Assembly: GCA_902702965.1 (NCBI GenBank)
Contig: CACRXP010000178.1
Coordinates: forward strand, 494,992 to 558,991
Direction: 5' to 3'
Source of the DNA: Spirometra erinaceieuropaei
Lineage: Eukaryota; Platyhelminthes; Cestoda; Diphyllobothriidea; Diphyllobothriidae
DNA length: 64,000 bases
The position numbers and the translations under genes are program-made. This document shows, in pieces, positions 60,101 through 64,000 of this stretch. Below the pieces are notes generated by a model that made no database searches, had not been told where the DNA came from, and saw nothing but the letters and a program-made list of their open reading frames with translations. Position 1 is the first letter of the stretch. Every line of letters starts with the position of its first letter.

Positions 60101-62295
60101 ACCTTTCCTAGCAGCTCTATATTCTTACATTTTACAACAGCTAAATCGACATGACATGACCGTGCTATGGCAAAAAACCCTAATATGCGCAGCAGACCAT
60201 AGGCCGTGCAGTTGTCGCAAGGGTTCTTTACATAGTTGCAAATGTGAGGCCTAATAGACGCTAAAACTTTCAGTGATACTTCTTATTTTAAGACTGGTAG
60301 GTAATACATGCCATCCGACTCTTAAGACTGGCCGTGAATGGTTGAAGGGTGTTGAAATTTAAAGTTGCTAATATGTGCGCCCAGCGGAATCAGATTTTTT
60401 TGTAGAATTAAACTAATCCGATGACGCCCTGCACTTTAGGCCTGCGCACTGGAGGTGGCATGACCCTAAGGTGCATTTTAATCGCAGCATTATTTAAAGC
60501 ACTTTAAGCAGGGTTGTAAGAAAGGTAGGACACGTGAATAGGAATCCCTCGTAATACCAGAGGCCTTGCGTCAAGTTCCCTGAGTGGAACCTATTCCCGT
60601 GTCCTAACACTAACCCTAATCTTCCAGGAATTTGGCACAAGGCCGCCGGCATTACGAGAGCCTTTTATTTCCGTGTGCTACCGTGAGAAAATTGCGATCA
60701 GCGCAGCACTTAATTTGGTCGGGAAATGTTTCTTTCGTTTAGCATTTATAATCACTTCTACTAAATTAATGGCGTGACATTGACGGAAAACACGTTGGGA
60801 TTCTCGCTATGTTACAGGCATCATCTACTTTGAACAAACGAGTACATCTAGCATGAACGGGGTGGAAATTCATTCACAAAAGACACCGGAAAACGGCGCG
60901 TGACATACAAAGTCGTTATAGCATGTCTACTTGAAGAGTGGTTCGATGTAACTGTGCAGCGCATTTTAATAATCGACTTTGTCTATCTTGAAGCAACTAA
61001 TAAGCAACAACCCGGCAGCTCCACCCGACACTTAAAATAAATCTCTTGCTTTTCGCAAGCTTATTTCGGCATTCTTGAGCAGACTAAAGCAAGCATACGG
61101 TGCAAACGCGCTCTTTGTCTCCTCCTCTACTTCAGACCACGTTTCCAATCTTGAAGGACTCCACCCCTGAAACCCTAGTTATCAACATAACCGTATAATG
61201 CGTGGCCTTGCCTCATAGTTTAGTTAGGGCATATACCAAACCCCCACCAAAAATTCACTTTTCGGCATAGTCGTACTCTCCTAATCATTTGTTTACATTC
61301 GTTCTATTTAATAAATGCATGGCAAAATAAAGAGGAGGCTCATGTTTGCATGGAGACACCAAGGTTTGTCATCTGCGGTATGGACCTAAACTTATGAGGC
61401 ATTAAATGCATTTCCGGGGACGGTTTTAAGCAGAAAACCTTGCTCTGACAAGAAAACGGGGACACAGTTCGAATTTAATTTCCGCACCGACGAAGGATGA
61501 ATTTTCCCATTACTAACGTCTTTTAAAGGAATTTCTGAGACGTTTTCGCTATCATTTCCAGGTGTATCGATGCACGAAAGATGATCCATCTCTACCATAA
61601 TATTCTGCTGTTTCAAGCCACGTACTTTTTATTCGACCATTCAGAACTTAAATCCTCTCCTCCTTCAGACTCAGGAAGTAGTTCGTCGGTCACTAGTTCT
61701 GTAAAGTGAGATTAAACCTACAAAGCTATCGAAGAGAAGTGCTGACATTGCCTGCTGCTCAAGAAATATTTTTTCTACGAACATCATTTGCCCGGTTTGA
61801 TGGAAAGCCACTTATTTAAAAGACACGCCACCGCAAGCTTCTTGAAACCACTTTCCTACTTATCCATTTCTCAATCCCATTTGAAAGCGCGTCAAAAAGT
61901 TCGGTCACTGTTGCGTAGGTTTCAGTGCATACCGTATTGGTTCGTAATCGACCATAAAACCCAAAATAAGTGTACTCAGTTAAAAATAACTACCGGTTCT
62001 TCAGTTGCCGTTGTTAGTGACTGTCTCGTCCCAGCTCTATTCGTCTGAATTCACGTCCTGCTACCCTTTTCTGAGCTCTAAACCGAATAGCTGAGTAAAG
62101 CGCCAATTGCTGGCGTGGGAATGGATGATGTAGTAGTGTATAAGACTGCTGCGATCTCTGCAAACGATAATCCCTTGTAATTCCTTTTCTCCAGCCTTAT
62201 AGATCTGTTCCAAATCTTCTCACCGTTGCGGAAATTCCGGAGGCTTCGTGTGTCCCTGGCACAAGGCCTGCCCCCAGGTTTCCCCATTCGCGTAG
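42117..62295 (+). CDS. ANKRD13C: ANKRD13C-like ankyrin-repeat protein, twelve exons placed, 3' end incomplete
   Basis: Exons: 42117(?)-42234, 42268-42309, 42337-42441, 42474-42599, 45498-45564, 48766-48910, 51296-51445, 54390-54451, 54495-54582, 58013-58186, 58919-58973, 62203-62295. Phases agree throughout. Ankyrin repeats: FPLHHAIYNAL, GNTALHIASML, CRVDIRNREGW. Family core: FLPSDDCKLWKKGNK, RLDTSLLDFSNRSWVRGRL, GNFTATLYNIN, RTEHLTKAEKR, SPRWTWEEYASG, EFPLSN and LFQIFSPLRKFRRL then LPPGFPIRV. Vertebrate ANKRD13C is an ER-associated chaperone-like regulator of GPCR maturation; that role is only presumed here. ATG 42117 is the first in frame, but the frame opens earlier and a 5' exon is possible. 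Exon 4 may instead start at 42483 and exon 10 at 58022. Exon 11 is the least certain. The exon encoding the segment after PPGFPIRV was not found. Confidence 0.88.
42235..42267 (+). other. 33-nt intron in ANKRD13C
   Basis: GTAGCA...ATTTTAG between QDQY-G and GNTALH. The length is a multiple of three and it has no stop, so only the gapless ankyrin alignment (DQYGNTALHIA) reveals it. Confidence 0.75.
42310..42336 (+). other. Candidate 27-nt intron in ANKRD13C
   Basis: A strong donor (GTAAGT) and an acceptor GAAAG are only 27 nt apart. Removal gives MLNDNNSISCLLNLG, the same length as this ankyrin repeat in relatives. Retention would add nine residues without a stop. Either reading is possible. 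Confidence 0.5.
42442..42473 (+). other. 32-nt intron in ANKRD13C (or 41 nt)
   Basis: GTTTGG...TTTTGAAG. An intron is required because the frame changes from ...ISLKNKAM to ...FLSYRDHILKEGAVEK. The 32-nt choice has the better pyrimidine tract; an alternative acceptor, CCCAAG at 42482, gives 41 nt. Confidence 0.7.
42600..45497 (+). other. ANKRD13C intron, nothing recognised
   Basis: A 2.9-kb AT-rich intron from donor GTAAGT (42600) to acceptor TTTTGTAG (45497). Open frames such as 42764-43099 show no recognisable domain. Confidence 0.6.
45925..46040 (+). repeat. DR1-related fragment
   Basis: GTTATCCTGTCTGTTAGCAG followed by CTCTCTAAGCCACGACTGTC resembles the end of DR1 at 13500-13530. It is short and diverged. 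Confidence 0.4.
46440..48560 (-). mobile_element. RTE-like non-LTR retrotransposon, second copy, decayed
   Basis: Minus-strand blocks parallel the copy at 7080-10620. Endonuclease: RLTTMRLKSHGETITTIIGT near 48420 and SIPKADKLTILGNSNVR near 48280. Then DVLVTKK...LVVSKMRL near 47970-47890. The RT start, SLSLQRIIRAFHQISGGKSR, is near 47395-47335. A diverged RT region follows toward 46440. A DR1 fragment interrupts it at about 48000-48190. It lies in an ANKRD13C intron, antisense to the gene. Confidence 0.65.
48000..48190 (-). repeat. DR1 fragment inserted in the RTE-like copy
   Basis: GGTCCAGGGAAGGAGAGAGT and TATTACTCTAAACTAATTCA match DR1. Retroelement coding blocks lie on both sides (endonuclease right of 48190, post-endonuclease left of 48000), so DR1 interrupts an element that is continuous in the other copy. 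Confidence 0.55.
49290..49440 (+). repeat. DR1-related fragment
   Basis: GCGGCTGACAAAGCCGAAGA and CTTCTGCGCGTGCCACACAC match the DR1 block at 6730-6770. It lies in the intron 48911-51295. Confidence 0.5.
49680..49985 (-). repeat. DR1-related fragment
   Basis: GTCGTGCCATGGAAGGTTGC followed by CAACTGACAGGATAA is the reverse complement of the DR1 end block (TTATCC-GTCAGTTG-CAACTTTCC). It is diverged. Confidence 0.4.
50210..50420 (-). repeat. DR1-related fragment
   Basis: ACGGAATGTTTGGCTTTGTC, GGAAGGAGAGAGCGTGGTAG and GGGGCACACAGTGGACGTCG match DR1 on the minus strand. Another diverged piece with GGGCTGTTTTGCTTTGTCAG lies at about 52620-52800. Confidence 0.5.
51446..54389 (+). other. ANKRD13C intron with short homopolymer tracts
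   Basis: Contains the DR1 piece near 52620, a G run at about 52705-52716, a C run near 53018-53030, and otherwise nothing recognised. The open frame at 53526-53774 has no recognisable domain. Confidence 0.5.
54633..54999. mobile_element. 367-bp foldback MITE with TA target duplication
   Basis: Two arms of roughly 175 nt are near-perfect reverse complements. Outer ends are GGGTAAGGTGATACCATA and TATGGTATCACCTTACCC. Inner blocks are CAGTGGGTCCCCCAGCATTC and GAATGCTGGGGGACCCACTG. The centre is at about 54816. TA flanks each end (54631-54632 and 55000-55001), the target duplication typical of Tc1/mariner-type MITEs. It has no coding capacity and lies in an ANKRD13C intron 50 nt after a donor site. 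Confidence 0.9.
55002..56454 (+). other. ANKRD13C intron, nothing recognised
   Basis: Short open frames only, with no recognised domains or repeats. Confidence 0.4.
56455..56570 (-). repeat. tRNA-derived SINE (family A), diverged
   Basis: GAGACAGCAACGACCATTGG, CTGTCGTCAGTCATTACTG and CAGGGCTCAAAGCCGAG follow the order of family-A minus-strand landmarks, with deletions. Confidence 0.4.
56735..56870 (+). repeat. tRNA-derived SINE (family A), diverged
   Basis: CGTGGCTCAGGTCATAATGA (A-box region), TGAGCTGCGAGATCCTCCC, then TTAGGTATGACTAGCTGACT and AGATCAGAAATGACCATCCT follow the family-A order. Confidence 0.55.
56871..58012 (+). other. ANKRD13C intron, nothing recognised
   Basis: Ends in the pyrimidine-rich acceptor before exon 10. 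Open frames are unsupported. Confidence 0.4.
58974..60524 (+). other. ANKRD13C intron with a low-complexity patch
   Basis: A degenerate ACT/GCT trinucleotide patch lies at about 59868-59938 and encodes an artificial Thr-rich frame. Nothing else is recognised. Confidence 0.4.
60525..60683. mobile_element. MITE-like inverted-repeat element, about 160 bp
   Basis: The left arm 60525-60583 (GTAGGACACGTGAATAGG, CTCGTAATACCAGAGGCCTT) and the reverse complement of the right arm 60624-60683 (GTAGCACACGGAAATAAA, CTCGTAATGCCGGCGGCCTT) match over about 55 nt with mismatches. The short centre contains CTAACACTAACCCTAATC, a telomere-like string. It lies in an ANKRD13C intron. Confidence 0.6.
60684..62202 (+). 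other. ANKRD13C intron, nothing recognised
   Basis: Several acceptor-like sites were examined for missing ANKRD13C sequence, but none gave a matching frame. Confidence 0.35.
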
Positions 62296-62639
62296 GTAAG
62301 TTGACGGCCGGTACAAATTATTTATTCGGTGGTTAAGCCTAGTGTCTATGGAGGCATATTTTCTCCGGTGAACTCGATTTATTACATTTGTGGCACGACG
62401 GCCTGTTGACCACAGCATAATGATGGGTATATCAGTATATCGTAACGAGGTGGCACCCCCTGAGAGAAGTTAATTTAACATCTGACGCATCAAACAGCAT
62501 GTTCGCCTGTCTATTGACACCTTGGAGGACCCAGTCGACCGAGTCAGGTCTTTGGACAGTAACTGCCTTGATGCTTGTTGCATAAATGAGCTGCATCATG
62601 TCGGCTGCTGATTTACCACCTTGGGTATACCGTACATAT

Positions 62640-62860
62640 TTTCCGGTTCGTAATTAGCGGCTGAAGTGAATCACTCAGCCGCCAAAGACCACAAGCTGTT
62701 GCATAAAAAAAAACTGTTTCCGAGGAAGATTCTGTTAGGTGGAAGGGGTTGACTGAGTTGTCTGGAAAAGTATACAACCAGTTTAGGAATAATCTGAAAT
62801 TGTCCAATTTGTCGGATTTACAAGACGACGCGTTGTTCTCCCCCCCATGTATCACGTCAG
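62640..62860 (-). pseudogene. Possible BTB/POZ-domain fragment, antisense
   Basis: The minus-strand frame reads DNFRLFLNWLYTFP and, further on, FFYATACGLWRLSDSLQPLI. That resembles the later half of a BTB domain (F-LFL-WLYT ... L-FYA-A--L-L---L). It lies antisense in an ANKRD13C intron. No start or flanking exons were identified, so it may be a gene fragment, a nested gene's exon or chance. Confidence 0.3.
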
Positions 62861-63621
62861 TGCGCCGACCATTGAAGTGGTTCGATTGTTGATGTTTCGG
62901 TCGTAAGTACTGAGGGCTGCCGTGGATTACTAGTATCTCCCTTTTTATTGACATTTTGCTTGTTGTGAGACCATCGAACTCTCCCTTTCTTTGGAAACTC
63001 ATACCCAGGGGAACTACATAGAAGTGAACAGTCCAGCTTACGCCAGCCTCACTTTTTTACAACCACGAGCCCGCCTGTAAAATACAATTTTCGTTCTCCA
63101 GCTGTCTAAGTGTATCTAGCAGCAGTGACCGGACTGATTAAAACAGAATAAGGGCTATTTCCTCGGGTCTCATTTTCGTGGCAGTGAAGTCCTGTTCAAC
63201 CGGAGTAGAAAGTACAGGAGTTGGCCTGTGAAAACCACACGCGGCAAAAAATACTTTCTTATGTAGTATGCATGTTTTTCGTGGATTTTCAATACCTTTA
63301 CGAATTCAAATATATTTTATGGAAGATATGCAAACAAATAATTATTCTCCTACTCATTGGTAGCAAATTACGTTTTCGCCACATTTCATACTTGAGGTAA
63401 AGGTGCCTTTTGGTCCAAAATTTGTAATTACCAGATTTTTAAGATCGCCAAGTGTTCGGTCATACAGCATCGTATTTGCCTGTTTAATTGTTTTGCGTAT
63501 GAAGTACAAAAAATTGTCCACGCCCATTACAAAAGCTTCTGGGTCCTATATGGCACCTTTTAGTAGATAGTAGAAATGCATGGTTTTCCTTAAAAGAAAA
63601 CAATGCTGAATGCATTTGCAG

Positions 63622-63699
63622 GTCCAATTCAACACTACTGAGGAATTAGAAAAGCTTATTAAAGCCTATAGATACTCTTCCCTCGAGTATGAGGATTGA
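63622..63699 (+). CDS. Candidate terminal exon, possibly of ANKRD13C
   Basis: A good acceptor (GCATTTGCAG, ending at 63621) opens VQFNTTEELEKLIKAYRYSS plus LEYED and then TGA. ANKRD13C proteins end soon after a V-F-F-like strand with an acidic, Tyr-rich tail, so this could be its last exon. The linking exon after 62295 (phase 1 to phase 0, probably under 60 nt) was not found. It might belong to another gene. Confidence 0.35.
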   Translation, partial: VQFNTTEELEKLIKAYRYSSLEYED

Positions 63700-64000
63700 A
63701 GAAGGCATAATTTGCTACAAAATGAGTGCAAGAAAGAACGTTTTGGGCCATTTTTCTATAACATATGTTTGAATTTATAGGGACATCGGTAGTCAATGGG
63801 AAAGTTTCACACTACCTACACAGTCGTTTTTATGGAGTGGGGTTTTTGCAAGCGGTCAGATATAAGCTCATTGAAAAGTTGGTATCCTGTGTGACTGAAA
63901 TATCTTGGGATTACACTGCACGACGACAAATTAGGCAGCCTAACCTAAGTAATTTTTTCCAAACGAAAACGTTTCGGAAGTTCGACTAATACTTCATGAG
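63700..64000. other. Right edge, nothing recognised
   Basis: Possibly 3' UTR of the gene ending at 63699. An open frame at 63765-63989 shows no recognisable domain. Confidence 0.3.

Noticed and set aside
1..64000. Bacterial features, CRISPR arrays, rRNA operons
   Set aside because: Intron-containing eukaryotic genes and retroelements dominate. No regularly spaced direct repeats or rRNA were seen.

Overview
This is eukaryotic nuclear DNA, most likely from a flatworm and plausibly a diphyllobothriidean-type tapeworm with a large, repeat-rich genome. That placement is an inference from very short introns (about 27-39 nt), the mix of RTE-like, CR1-like, Gypsy and Penelope-like retroelements, and two tRNA-derived SINE families. 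No sequence search could be run.

Three host genes can be rebuilt exon by exon. (1) The 3' two thirds of a polypyrimidine tract-binding protein gene lies on + at 2029-5575. It has seven exons from the end of RRM2 to the stop, including a 34-nt microexon and a GC-AG intron. Its 5' exons lie left of the window. (2) A complete RNA polymerase subunit RPB5 (RPABC1, POLR2E) gene lies on - at 25350-26039, with three exons split by 30-nt and 39-nt introns. (3) An ANKRD13C-like gene lies on + from about 42117 to at least 62295. Twelve exons are placed: four crowded exons separated by 27-41 nt introns, then exons 2-4 kb apart in repeat-filled introns. One late exon was not found and the last exon is tentative.

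The rest is mostly decayed mobile DNA. 1-545: Penelope-like RT fragment. 7080-10620 (-): nearly full-length RTE-like element, with a second copy at 46440-48560 (-). 17600-21130: Gypsy fragments in mixed orientation. 28045-28600 (-): Penelope-like 3' end with a hammerhead-like motif. 31480-37515 (+): CR1/Jockey-like element, with truncated relatives at 29320-30420, 38190-38470 and 40450-41000 (all -). Two tRNA-derived SINE families, a dispersed repeat family called DR1 here, and three inverted-repeat (MITE-like) elements are scattered throughout; one of these carries a telomere-like core.

The most interesting points are a conserved frame-shifting PTB microexon behind a long pyrimidine tract, which suggests PTB autoregulation in this lineage; a cluster of introns near the lower size limit, two of which could be retained without breaking the frame; and a 367-bp near-perfect foldback element inside an ANKRD13C intron.
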